Assembly (NCBI GenBank): GCA_031260385.1
Contig: JAIRKB010000219.1
Coordinates: 1-9,429 of the forward strand
Direction: 5' to 3'
From: Propionibacteriaceae bacterium
GTDB taxonomy: Bacteria > Actinomycetota > Actinomycetes > Propionibacteriales > Propionibacteriaceae
DNA length: 9,429 bases
Shown here one piece after another: positions 1 through 8,343 of the stretch (position 1 is the stretch's first letter; every line of letters starts with the position of its first letter). The position numbers and the translations under genes were made by a program. The notes beneath the pieces are model-generated. The model did no database searches and was not told the DNA's origin. It saw only the letters and a list, made by a program, of their open reading frames with translations.

Positions 1-137
1 ACCAGTTACGCCCATATCTCGGTCTATCTGGGTAACTCGATGATCGCTGACGCCTCCTTCAGTTACGAGGCGCCAGGCTACGGCGGACGTACGGCCGCGA
101 TCAAGTGGATCTGGCCAGCGACGGGATATGCCTTTCG

Positions 138-150
<13 letters not shown>
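1..150 (+). CDS. C-terminal fragment of an NlpC/P60-like cell-wall peptidase
   Basis: The frame is open from the window edge and ends with TGA at 148-150, giving the last 49 residues of a protein whose start lies outside. Near the beginning it reads HISVYLGNSMIADAS, which resembles the NlpC/P60 catalytic-histidine strand (HxxIYLGNGxxIDA), followed by a tail ending in FRYVG, much like the end of many NlpC/P60 endopeptidases. Members cleave peptidoglycan stem peptides outside the membrane. The catalytic Cys, signal peptide and any binding domains would be upstream and cannot be seen. A CHAP-type or other papain-like amidase is an alternative. Its last 13 bases overlap the 3' end of hypB on the opposite strand, and no terminator hairpin is seen between them. 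Confidence 0.6.
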
Positions 151-1009
<859 letters not shown>

Positions 1010-1010
<1 letters not shown>

Positions 1011-1348
1011 TACTCCTCCAATTGCACCGCAGTAACCATGAACTCTTCCCCGGAAACAATCTCCACCGACTGCTTCGCGCAGGAATTACATCTCAGTATA
1101 GGCGCACTTCCCAGTCTGGTCTCGGTCCCGCACTCAAGACAGTGAATCACTCCCGGAATCCGCCGCACTTCGAGCCGACTGCCAGACAGTGGCGTGCCCG
1201 CACAAAGCATCCCCCAGCACGCCTCCAGGGTTTCTGGTACGACTTGGCGCAACTCCCCCACATCCAACTCCACCACCGAAACCGCCCGCTCCCCCGCCAC
1301 CCGCCAGACAATCGCCTCGATTGAGCGGGCTAAAGACAGTTCGTGCAT
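1010..1348 (-). CDS. hypA: HypA, nickel metallochaperone for hydrogenase maturation
   Basis: The 112-residue product begins MHELSL, carrying the invariant His2/Glu3 of the HypA/HybF nickel site at the N-terminus. It has the structural zinc site as two CxxC pairs, Cys70/Cys73 and Cys87/Cys90, in the C-terminal half. HypA binds nickel, interacts with HypB and the hydrogenase large-subunit precursor, and acts in the cytoplasm. The length matches the family (about 110-120 residues). It is the first gene of the hypAB pair, with its TAA overlapping the hypB ATG by one base. The start is fixed by the MHE motif. The Shine-Dalgarno sequence is not ideal: GAGGT lies 11 bases upstream, with a G-run immediately before the start. 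The gene is divergent from hypF across a 72-bp gap. Confidence 0.96.
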
Positions 1349-1420
1349 AACCCCAACTTACCTCACCGGATGCTAGTCTGGGAATCGGTTTATCAGACCG
1401 CTTAACCTGACTGGCGTGCC
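1349..1420. promoter_or_regulatory. Divergent hypA/hypF intergenic region with a short inverted repeat
   Basis: This 72-bp gap must hold the promoters for hypAB (-) and hypF (+), unless transcription enters from elsewhere. A short inverted repeat, GTCTG (1376-1380) and CAGAC (1394-1398), is separated by 13 bases and could be an operator shared by both directions, but five-base arms are weak evidence. TAACCT at 1403-1408 fits a loose TANNNT -10 for hypF. No convincing -35 was found on either strand. hypF has no recognisable Shine-Dalgarno sequence before its ATG, so a very short leader is possible. Confidence 0.4.
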
Positions 1421-3724
1421 ATGATTCGTAGACAACTGACCCTTACCGGGGTAGTTCAAGGGGTGGGGTTTCGGCCCAATGTCGCCCGGATCGCTGCGCT
1501 GCACCCGGTGACCGGGTTATGCGGGAACGATGACAACGCCGTCTTCATTGAGGCTCAGGGCGAACCTTCCGCGGTTAGCGATTTTTTTGAGTTGGTACGG
1601 ATGGACCTGCCACCGCTAGCGACGATCATCGCTTGGCGGGAGTCTGAGCTTGTGGTGATTCCTGGGGAAGCTGGCTTTAGGATTGTACCTTCGCGCCGGG
1701 GGGTAGGCGCGATCACCCTGCTGCCCGCCGATGCTGCCATCTGTGGGGATTGCCTAGCGGATATCGCTGAACCGACCAATCGGCGCTTCGGTTATCCCTT
1801 CACAACCTGTACGAGTTGTGGGCCTCGCCTGTCGATTATTCGTGATGTGCCTTATGATCGTCCGCTAACGACGATGGCGGAGTTCCCGATGTGTTCAAGC
1901 TGTCGTCAGGAGTACGAAGACCCAAGTGATCGTCGATTCCATGCTCAACCGATCTCCTGTTTTGATTGCGGGCCCGATCTTTGGCTAGAGGTGAGCCAAG
2001 GGCTAACCACCGAGGTTCCCACCGATCCCCAGGATCGCCGGGCGCGCTTCGCCGCGGTCATTGCCGAGGCCAGTCGGCGGCTTCGACAAGGGGAGATCCT
2101 GGCGGTGAAAGGGATCGGGGGCTTTACCTTGTTCTGTGATGCCCGTAATCCTCGGGCAGTAGCCACGCTACGGGCGCGCAAAGGTCGTCCTAGCAAACCT
2201 CTCGCGGTGATGGCGGGATCGGTCGCCGCTGCGCAGACGATCGCTAACCTCGGCCAAGACCATCTTCGGGCCTTAACGAGCCGCGAGGCGCCGATCGTAC
2301 TAGCGCCGATGGCCGAGACTTACGATCTGGCGGACCAAGTGGCACCCGGTCTCGATGATGTCGGGGTGATGTTGGCTTATGCTCCCCTCCACCGACTGTT
2401 ACTAGGCGCCACTGACATCATGGTGGCGACTAGTGCGAACTCTTCCTCGAAACCGCTGATCTATGACAACGAAACCGCGCGGATTGACTTGGGGGCGGTG
2501 GTTGATGCCTTCCTGATGCATGATCGAGGCATCCACCTCCCGGTCGAAGACTCCGTCGTCATCACCGACGGCCCGATCATCCGCCCGATCCGTCGCAGCC
2601 GTGGTTTCGCCCCTCTCCCGGTCTTCCTCGGCCTCGATCATGGTGTTTGTCGGTGTGTATTGGCCGTTGGGGGGGAGTTGAAGAACAGCTTTGGGTTGGT
2701 TCGCGATGGGATGGTCTTTTTAAGCGCCCATGTGGGAGATATGGGAACTTTGGAGACTCAGCGGGCTTTTGAACTCAGTGTTGACCAAATGGTGACGGCC
2801 CACCGTCGAACACCGGAGTTGATCGTTACCGACAAGCATCCGGGTTATGCGACTAGGTCTTGGGGGGTACGTCAGGCGGCGCGCCTTGGCGTGCCTCACC
2901 TCGATGTCCAGCATCACCATGCCCACGCCCTCTCCCTGCTGGCGGAATACCAGCGCCTAGGCCAGCCGTTTACCTGCATTGTCCTCGATGGGACTGGTTA
3001 CGGTGATGATGGCACGATCTGGGGGGGTGAGATCCTGCGGCTTGACTCGAACCCATTGGAGTTCGAGCGGGTCTGGCACCTACCTGGCTTCTGGTTACCA
3101 GGTGGCGATTCTGCAGTTCGTCACCCCTGGAAGTCGGCCGCTGGTCTGGCCTGGGAGTACGACATTGACCTGGCCGCTCTGCCGGGGTTTGCCGAGATCG
3201 TCAGTGCCGAGGAATGGGACCTAGTCCAGTCCCAACTCGTCAACCAGGTCGGAGTCATCCGGACCACCAGCACTGGACGTCTCTTCGACGCTATCGCCTC
3301 ACTACTGGGTTTGCGCCATTCGGTCACCCATGAGGCCCAGGCTGCGATGGAACTGGAAACCCTCGCCCGGCGCTGTCCTCATGATCATCAGCCTTCTAGC
3401 CCTAAGCACCATCCGACAGCGGAAGCTGGAGTGCCTTATCTGGTCGGTGAGATCATCGCGGGACTCGCGGAAGGTAGGGCCTTGGCTTGCTTGGCCCGCC
3501 TAACCCACTCCCGTCTAGCCCGCCTGCTAGCCGAGGCCTGTCCCGACTCCGAAGCGATCGGCCTAACGGGCGGTGTCTTTGCTAATCGTCTGCTGTTGAG
3601 CTACCTCACCGACGATCTGGAGGCTTTGGGACACCAGGTCCTTCACCACCAGATTGTCCCACCAAATGATGGTGGGCTGGCTCTCGGCCAGGCTCTCGCC
3701 GGCGTACTGTCAGCCCAGCCGTAA
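1421..3724 (+). CDS. hypF: HypF, carbamoyltransferase for the hydrogenase cyanide ligands
   Basis: HypF uses carbamoyl phosphate and ATP to carbamoylate the C-terminal cysteine of HypE, the first step in making the CN ligands of the [NiFe] active site. All expected domains are present in the 767 residues. The acylphosphatase domain (about 1-90) has VQGVGFRP at 12-19 and Asn36. Two zinc-finger-like C-x2-C-x18-C-x2-C units follow (Cys108/111/130/133 and Cys158/161/180/183). A YrdC/Sua5-like adenylate-forming domain spans about 205-395, with KGRPSKPLAVM. The Kae1-like C-terminal domain has VQHHHAH at 496-502, DGTGYGDDGTIWGGE at 523-537, GRLFDA at 619-624 and GGVFANR at 717-723. Length is typical (about 750-780). 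A small His-rich segment (654-664) looks like a surface loop. No Shine-Dalgarno sequence precedes the ATG, but the start is supported because the acylphosphatase fold begins immediately. The gene ends just before a strong hairpin. Confidence 0.97.
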   Translation: MIRRQLTLTGVVQGVGFRPNVARIAALHPVTGLCGNDDNAVFIEAQGEPSAVSDFFELVRMDLPPLATIIAWRESELVVIPGEAGFRIVPSRRGVGAITLLPADAAICGDCLADIAEPTNRRFGYPFTTCTSCGPRLSIIRDVPYDRPLTTMAEFPMCSSCRQEYEDPSDRRFHAQPISCFDCGPDLWLEVSQGLTTEVPTDPQDRRARFAAVIAEASRRLRQGEILAVKGIGGFTLFCDARNPRAVATLRARKGRPSKPLAVMAGSVAAAQTIANLGQDHLRALTSREAPIVLAPMAETYDLADQVAPGLDDVGVMLAYAPLHRLLLGATDIMVATSANSSSKPLIYDNETARIDLGAVVDAFLMHDRGIHLPVEDSVVITDGPIIRPIRRSRGFAPLPVFLGLDHGVCRCVLAVGGELKNSFGLVRDGMVFLSAHVGDMGTLETQRAFELSVDQMVTAHRRTPELIVTDKHPGYATRSWGVRQAARLGVPHLDVQHHHAHALSLLAEYQRLGQPFTCIVLDGTGYGDDGTIWGGEILRLDSNPLEFERVWHLPGFWLPGGDSAVRHPWKSAAGLAWEYDIDLAALPGFAEIVSAEEWDLVQSQLVNQVGVIRTTSTGRLFDAIASLLGLRHSVTHEAQAAMELETLARRCPHDHQPSSPKHHPTAEAGVPYLVGEIIAGLAEGRALACLARLTHSRLARLLAEACPDSEAIGLTGGVFANRLLLSYLTDDLEALGHQVLHHQIVPPNDGGLALGQALAGVLSAQP

Positions 3725-3734
3725 CCAGCCGGAA

Positions 3735-3789
3735 CCCCCACCGGCCCGGACCAAGCAGCAAGGGGATTGGTGGTCCGGGCCGGTGGGGG
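3735..3789. terminator. Bidirectional terminator hairpin with a perfect 19-bp stem
   Basis: The arms at 3735-3753 and 3771-3789 are perfectly complementary over 19 bp, are very GC-rich, and enclose a 17-base loop. The element begins 11 bases after the hypF stop and ends 9 bases before the stop of the convergent ABC ATPase gene, so it can serve both. There is no T-run after the stem in either direction. It therefore resembles the stem-only (I-shaped) terminators described in actinobacteria rather than a classical intrinsic terminator. CCAA (3751-3754) and TTGG (3767-3770) allow an alternative inner pairing of the loop edge. Confidence 0.85.
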
Positions 3790-3797
3790 GCTCAATA

Positions 3798-4469
3798 TCA
3801 CCCCTTTCGGCGCTTCTTGGATTGACGCAGCGAAGCGAGTTCATAGACCTCATCGACGCTAGCGGCGACCTCTGGCGAGTGGGATACGACGATCACACAC
3901 TTGTTCTCCTCGTGTGCGAGCCGGGAGAAGATATCCATCACCTCCTCCTGAGTGGTCAGGTCAAGGTTGCCGGTCGGCTCGTCCGCCAGCAAAATATCCG
4001 GGTCGAAGGACAAGGCCCGGGCGATTGCTACCCGCTGTTGCTCCCCACCAGATAGTTTCAAGACCCGGCGCTTGGCGAGGCCCTCGTCCAAGTCGACCTT
4101 ATCGAGCAGATCAGTGGCCCGTCGCCGCTTTTCGGGAATCTTCTTGCCGGAGGCTCGCATCGACAGCTCGACATTCTCGACGGCGTTTAGATGGGGCAAG
4201 AGATTGAACTGTTGGAAGACCACCCCCACATAGCGGCTGCGATATTGATACCGATCAATCCGCTGGACGTCGCGACCATCGAAGAGGATCTTGCCGCCTG
4301 TTGGCGAGGTTAGCCCGCTAAGCAGGGACAGCAAGGTGGTCTTTCCGGCCCCGGAGCGTCCGACGATCGCATAGGTCTTGCCTTTTTCGAACTGATAGTT
4401 CAGGTCTTTGAGGACTCGGTTACGTCCATCGTAGGCGTAGCTAACATTTTCTAGTTTGAGAATACTCAT
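3798..4469 (-). CDS. ABC transporter ATPase, MacB/LolD type
   Basis: This cytoplasmic ATPase energises an FtsX/MacB-type permease. The 223-residue product has Walker A GRSGAGKTT (37-45), Q-loop Gln86 (VFQQFNLLP), signature LSGGEQQR (139-146), Walker B ILLADE (159-164) with PTGNLD after it, and the H-loop His197 (SHS). Size and motifs match the MacB/LolD/FtsE branch (about 220-230 residues). I place the start at the ATG 4467-4469. It follows GGAGA (4475-4479) with a five-base spacer, whereas an in-frame TTG at 4479-4481 that would add four residues lies within that ribosome site. The permease stop is 17 bases upstream, so the two are co-transcribed with the permease first. The C-terminus is a short Lys/Arg-rich tail (QSKKRRKG). 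The substrate is not predictable from this protein. Confidence 0.93.
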   Translation of the reverse strand: MSILKLENVSYAYDGRNRVLKDLNYQFEKGKTYAIVGRSGAGKTTLLSLLSGLTSPTGGKILFDGRDVQRIDRYQYRSRYVGVVFQQFNLLPHLNAVENVELSMRASGKKIPEKRRRATDLLDKVDLDEGLAKRRVLKLSGGEQQRVAIARALSFDPDILLADEPTGNLDLTTQEEVMDIFSRLAHEENKCVIVVSHSPEVAASVDEVYELASLRQSKKRRKG

Positions 4470-4486
4470 GGTTGTCTCCAATATCT

Positions 4487-6097
4487 CTAGGTCCGGTTGG
4501 CGAGGATCTTGAGCGGTTCATAGCGCAAGACGAAGATCACTGCAGCTAGGCTCGAAATTATCGTCAGGATGATTCCAATGAGGATCAACTGTCCGATGAT
4601 TGGCAGGTTAATCGTGGCGTTTATCTGGTCAAGATAACTGACTTCCGCAGTGTCTCCGAAGACTGACATCATCGTGCCACCAGGCCCACCAATCGTGGTC
4701 ACTGGTCCACCGCCCATTGGGCCCCCACCGGTTGTACGGCCGAAGTTGGTATTTTGGGCGTCAGCCTGGGCTTGGACTTGTTCAATCTGTGAGGTCAACA
4801 ACTCGTTCGCCACTGGCACGCTGAGAGCGGCACCGAGACCGGCTCCGAGGATGATGAACACAATGGTCACACAGGCCAGTTCGGCCACAAACTGCAGCGC
4901 CACCTTTGGTTTCTTGATGCCAATGGCGGTTAAAACCCCAACTTCGTACTTCCGCTCGCGGATGTTAAAGACGTTGATGACAACCAAGATCACCGCGCCG
5001 ATTGCCAGGACGATGACCAATAGGGTCGTCGCAAACTGAGAGAGATTCTGCAAAGGCAACAGACTCGATTGGTAGTTGTTGAGATCAGCGGAGGTCACGG
5101 TGTAATACTCCCCTAGCCCACTGGCTGCCAACTCAATGGCGAAACTTTCGTAGGCTTCCAGATTGGTAAAGACGAAGGTGCTGGCTAGTTGCCCACGAAC
5201 CGCCGTGCTCGTTTCATTGCCCATGTAATCCGTTCCGGCCGTCGCCACCGAAGCTGAGTTCTGAGTGATCGCCTCCAAGGCTTGATAGCTCAGGCAGATC
5301 AGGTTGGCTGGATCCATGGCGGTCGAAAACCGGGGTTGGTCGCTGGACTGGCTTGACGAAGAGTCTGTGTAGATGCCGACGATGGTGAACTCGTAGGTCT
5401 CCTCAGCGTCATTCGGATTAGCCAGTGTTATGGTGTCCCCTACCGACAGGCCATTGAAGGCGGCTAGTTCACTGCTAATTAGGCAGGTCAACTCCTCAGA
5501 ATCGAAGCTAAAGAGCTCCCCATCAACAATCGTGGCGGTCCCGGATACGAACTTTGTCATCGCTTGCTCGGCGCTATAGCCGGTGAGGGTGAAGTCACCC
5601 ATTGCCATCATCCCAATGGTCCCACCTTGGATGACCACTCCCCCACCTTGCCGGTTGTCAAAACTTCCGGGACCGGGGAAACCACCCGAGTCTTCGCTAG
5701 AGTCAGCGGAACTCTCCGTGCTATAGGCTTCTAGCGAATCGCCGGCATCGAGGGAGATCGAACTCGAATAGTAGAAGTCTTTCACCGAACTCGATTCGGC
5801 GTAGACCAATAGCTCATCCAAACTCAAGTCTGGGTATTCCGCCATCAACTTGCGCATGGCGTCCATGTCGGGACGACCATTGGTTTGGATCCCTTCCATC
5901 ATTTTCTGGCGATCAACGGTGATCGCGCCAGTGATGTTTATCTGATCAATCCCTGCCGCCTCGGCTTCCTTGGCAGCATTGCGGATCGCCAAGGCGACAC
6001 AAGAGGCCGCGGCGATCGCTAGGACAATGATCCCGATGAGAATATTTCTGCCCATCGAGCGGGAAATACTCTTTAGTGCGTTGATTATCACGAGCAC
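4487..6097 (-). CDS. FtsX/MacB-like ABC transporter permease with large extracytoplasmic loops
   Basis: The 536-residue membrane protein has four predicted helices, about 18-38, 355-378, 402-430 and 499-524, the usual topology of MacB/FtsX (type VII) permeases. The first extracytoplasmic region (about 40-354) is a MacB-core-like domain with a Ser/Asp/Gly-rich low-complexity stretch at 121-160. The second loop (431-498) has a Gly/Pro-rich run, GGGPMGGGPVTTIGGPGG, at 457-474. VFNIRERKYEVGVLTAIG (376-393) just after helix 2 is the typical cytoplasmic coupling segment of this family, and the N-terminus reads INALKSISRSMGRNIL, also typical. The start is GTG at 6095-6097, seven bases after AAGGAG (6105-6110). 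Such permeases move substrates by mechanotransmission rather than through a channel, and likely act as dimers with the ATPase encoded next. No MacA-like adaptor gene is present. The substrate is unknown; a lipid, peptide or antimicrobial-peptide role is only inference. Confidence 0.9.
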   Translation of the reverse strand: MLVIINALKSISRSMGRNILIGIIVLAIAAASCVALAIRNAAKEAEAAGIDQINITGAITVDRQKMMEGIQTNGRPDMDAMRKLMAEYPDLSLDELLVYAESSSVKDFYYSSSISLDAGDSLEAYSTESSADSSEDSGGFPGPGSFDNRQGGGVVIQGGTIGMMAMGDFTLTGYSAEQAMTKFVSGTATIVDGELFSFDSEELTCLISSELAAFNGLSVGDTITLANPNDAEETYEFTIVGIYTDSSSSQSSDQPRFSTAMDPANLICLSYQALEAITQNSASVATAGTDYMGNETSTAVRGQLASTFVFTNLEAYESFAIELAASGLGEYYTVTSADLNNYQSSLLPLQNLSQFATTLLVIVLAIGAVILVVINVFNIRERKYEVGVLTAIGIKKPKVALQFVAELACVTIVFIILGAGLGAALSVPVANELLTSQIEQVQAQADAQNTNFGRTTGGGPMGGGPVTTIGGPGGTMMSVFGDTAEVSYLDQINATINLPIIGQLILIGIILTIISSLAAVIFVLRYEPLKILANRT

Positions 6098-6162
6098 TGT
6101 TCATCTCCTTTGTAAGACTACATTGGTCAGACTAGACCGGCTCTATGTTGGCTCTTGGGGCG

Positions 6163-6194
6163 GGTGAAGGAGATTAGGTGAAGATTTGATGAAA
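6163..6194 (-). promoter_or_regulatory. Candidate response-regulator binding site upstream of the permease
   Basis: The + strand shows GGTGAAG at 6163-6169, GGTGAAG again at 6177-6183, and GATGAAA at 6188-6194. The last two form a direct repeat with an 11-bp period, the spacing expected for OmpR/PhoB-family dimers binding one face of DNA. The array begins two bases beyond the kinase stop codon and lies 66 or more bases upstream of the permease start. A matching pair occurs upstream of the response regulator gene. I see no strong -10 hexamer downstream; CATAGA and TAGTCT on the - strand are weak candidates. Confidence 0.5.
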
Positions 6195-6196
6195 GG

Positions 6197-7636
6197 TTAG
6201 CGAGCAGACGTATCAGTCAACTCAAACCAAAAGGTGCTTCCACAACCAGGTTCACTGATCACCCCATAGGCAGCGTCATGTAACCCAAGGACACTTTTAA
6301 CTATCGATAGTCCGATCCCAGTGCCAATAACCGCCCGTTTGTGGGTCTCAGTGGACTTGTAATAGCGATCCCAGATCGCGGCCTGCTGGTCTTCGGGAAT
6401 CCCCGCCCCCGTGTCGCTGACTTCAAACCGTACGGTGTCTTCAACTGCTTTCCCCGAGATGATGACTCGCTTATCCTCGCCGGTGAAGTTCACGGCATTA
6501 CTGATCAGGTTGTAGAACACTCGTCGCAACATCGGCTCATTGGCTTGGGCCCAAAGCCCGTCGGCAATCTTGGTTTCGAACGAGTAATCTGCTTGGCTCG
6601 CCAGAACACTGAAGCTAGTCAGGACATCGGTTAAACACCGGCCCAGATCAACCTCGGTCTTGGTAATAGTGCCGTTATTGGCTTCGATCTTTGATAGTTC
6701 GAGGATTTCACCGACCATGCCAGTGAGCCAGTCAGTTTCCTTGATGATCGTGTCGCAGTGTTCCGTACGCTTCGTCGGGTCATCGCCGGAAACATCCCTG
6801 ATCAGTTCGGAATAGAAACGAATGATCGTCAACGGGGTCTTGAGGTCGTGAGACAGATTTGCGATCAACTCCTGCCGATAACGCTCCAGGCTCCGCAGCT
6901 CACCAGTAGCGTAGTTCAACGCCGAGGCGAGCTGTTGGATCTCGGTGAAACCATCATCATAGAACCGGGCGTCTAGTTCACCCTTGACTAAGCGCTGGGC
7001 GGACTTGGTCAGTTTCGTAATTGGTTTGGAGAGTCGGCGGGCGATCCATTGCGCCATCACCAGGGCTAGAACCAGCAGGATCGCGGTGATGATGTAAAAC
7101 TGGGTTCTTAACACCGAAATGGTGGAGTCGATCGAGGGAATCGCACTACTGATATAGAGGTAGTAGGCCCCATTATCCTTGTCAAATATCTCTGCGATAT
7201 AGATCGCTTGTGACATATCCGGAAGACCAGCGGAGTCAAGGTAATAAACCCTGTCAGAATCGCTAGCTTGAAGTTTTTGGATGGCGGTAATCAGATAGTC
7301 CATCGGTAAACGATTGACCGGGCCCGGTGGTGGAAAACCTGTCGTCTCGGTGGGAAAACCGTCGAACCCCCAGGCCTGCCAACTTGCTTGCTCAATGAGG
7401 ACGATCCGAAGGTTATTCTTGAAAGCCGCTTCGCTCAGAACGGCTGCCAAGTCGCCATCATCAACTTGGTTGACGATCAGATCACCAACTGACTTGATTT
7501 CGTTAAGCTTCATCGACTCGTAGAAGCTGCCGAGAAACAAAAACTGCAAGGCCCACAGCACCGCAAGAATGATCACGGAGAAGGTCGTGAGATAAAGCAG
7601 GGACTTAAACTGGAGCCCTTTAGAATCGATCTTCAA
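6197..7636 (-). CDS. Membrane-bound sensor histidine kinase
   Basis: Taking the start at TTG 7634-7636, the product is 479 residues. Helix 1 spans about 16-36, then comes an extracytoplasmic sensor region of about 140 residues (37-179), helix 2 at 180-199, and a HAMP linker at about 200-250. The dimerisation domain carries His263 (NLSHDLKTPL). The HATPase domain has N-box NLISNAVNFT (376-385), G1 DTGAGI (408-413), an F-box-like IWDRYYK (421-427) and G2 GTGIGLSIV (438-446). It should autophosphorylate and pass phosphate to the response regulator encoded just upstream, whose stop it overlaps by 17 bases. The start is uncertain: GAGGAG (7649-7654) is 12 bases from the TTG, longer than ideal, and an upstream in-frame start would run deep into the regulator gene. 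The sensor region contains GFPPPGP and an Asp-rich patch but no domain I recognise. The signal is unknown. Confidence 0.93.
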   Translation of the reverse strand: MKIDSKGLQFKSLLYLTTFSVIILAVLWALQFLFLGSFYESMKLNEIKSVGDLIVNQVDDGDLAAVLSEAAFKNNLRIVLIEQASWQAWGFDGFPTETTGFPPPGPVNRLPMDYLITAIQKLQASDSDRVYYLDSAGLPDMSQAIYIAEIFDKDNGAYYLYISSAIPSIDSTISVLRTQFYIITAILLVLALVMAQWIARRLSKPITKLTKSAQRLVKGELDARFYDDGFTEIQQLASALNYATGELRSLERYRQELIANLSHDLKTPLTIIRFYSELIRDVSGDDPTKRTEHCDTIIKETDWLTGMVGEILELSKIEANNGTITKTEVDLGRCLTDVLTSFSVLASQADYSFETKIADGLWAQANEPMLRRVFYNLISNAVNFTGEDKRVIISGKAVEDTVRFEVSDTGAGIPEDQQAAIWDRYYKSTETHKRAVIGTGIGLSIVKSVLGLHDAAYGVISEPGCGSTFWFELTDTSAR

Positions 7637-8312
7637 AGCGATACCCCACTCCTCGTAGGGTGACGACACAGTCCTTGTAGTCACCCAAGTTCGCCCGCAA
7701 GGTCTTGATATGGGTGTCGACCGTGCGGTCATCACCTCCGAAATCATAACCCCAAACCTTAGCCATCAGCTTCTCGCGGGACAGCGCGATATTCTGATTT
7801 TTCACTAGGAAGAACAGCAGATCATATTCCTTCGGAGTGAGATTAACTGGCGAGCCGTCGATGGTGACTAGCCGCGCAGTCATATCGACGACCAGTCCGC
7901 GAACACGATAGATCTCGTGGTCCAACCCGTCGACTTGAGCCGACCTTGTGGCATGCCTTGCCACAATGACGTTGATTCGAGCGATCACCTCTTTGGGTGA
8001 GAACGGTTTGGTGACGTAATCATCGATGCCCACCTCGAAACCGAAAAGCTTGTCATACTCCTCGCCCCGGGCCGACAGCATAAGAACCGGAATATCCTTG
8101 GTGCGCTTGATCTCCTTAACGGCGGTAAAACCATCCATCTGCGGCATCATGACATCCATGACAATGATGTCGTAATCATTGGCCCGGCTGAGCGCGACCG
8201 CTTCCATACCGTCGCGGGCTTCGGTGACCTCAAAACCGAGGAACTCGGCGTATTCACGAAAGCCAACGCGAATCGCGTCCTCATCATCAACGATCAGTAT
8301 CCTTACGGCCAC
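7620..8312 (-). CDS. OmpR/PhoB-family response regulator
   Basis: The 230-residue protein has an N-terminal receiver domain with acidic pocket Asp10/Glu11, phospho-acceptor Asp53 (MDVMMPQMDG), switch Ser80 and Lys102 (TKPF). A C-terminal winged-helix domain (about 133-228) follows, with the recognition-helix segment RTVDTHIKTLRANLG at 196-210 and the terminal hairpin GVGYRF. It is a transcription regulator activated by the kinase whose gene overlaps its 3' end. The start is assigned to GTG 8310-8312, seven bases after AGAGGA. The frame stays open to 8501, but the extra N-terminal residues do not belong to a receiver domain and would overlap the divergent hypE. It is probably autoregulated: a -10 box and an 11-bp-period direct repeat lie upstream. 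Length is typical for the family. Confidence 0.95.
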   Translation of the reverse strand: MAVRILIVDDEDAIRVGFREYAEFLGFEVTEARDGMEAVALSRANDYDIIVMDVMMPQMDGFTAVKEIKRTKDIPVLMLSARGEEYDKLFGFEVGIDDYVTKPFSPKEVIARINVIVARHATRSAQVDGLDHEIYRVRGLVVDMTARLVTIDGSPVNLTPKEYDLLFFLVKNQNIALSREKLMAKVWGYDFGGDDRTVDTHIKTLRANLGDYKDCVVTLRGVGYRFEDRF

Positions 8313-8343
8313 GCCACGATCCTCTCGTCCGCCGGTTGCCCTC

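Noticed and set aside
4470..4481. TTG start of the ABC ATPase four codons upstream.
   Set aside because: The TTG lies inside the GGAGA ribosome site that serves the ATG at 4469.
5480..7300. Pro/Gly-Phe motif shared by the permease loop (GGFPGPG) and the kinase sensor (GFPPPGP) as a sign of direct interaction.
   Set aside because: Short low-complexity similarity of this kind is expected by chance in Gly/Pro-rich loops.
7637..7747. Longer histidine kinase start at 7747.
   Set aside because: It would overlap the regulator gene by 128 bases, and the added residues lack membrane or signal features.
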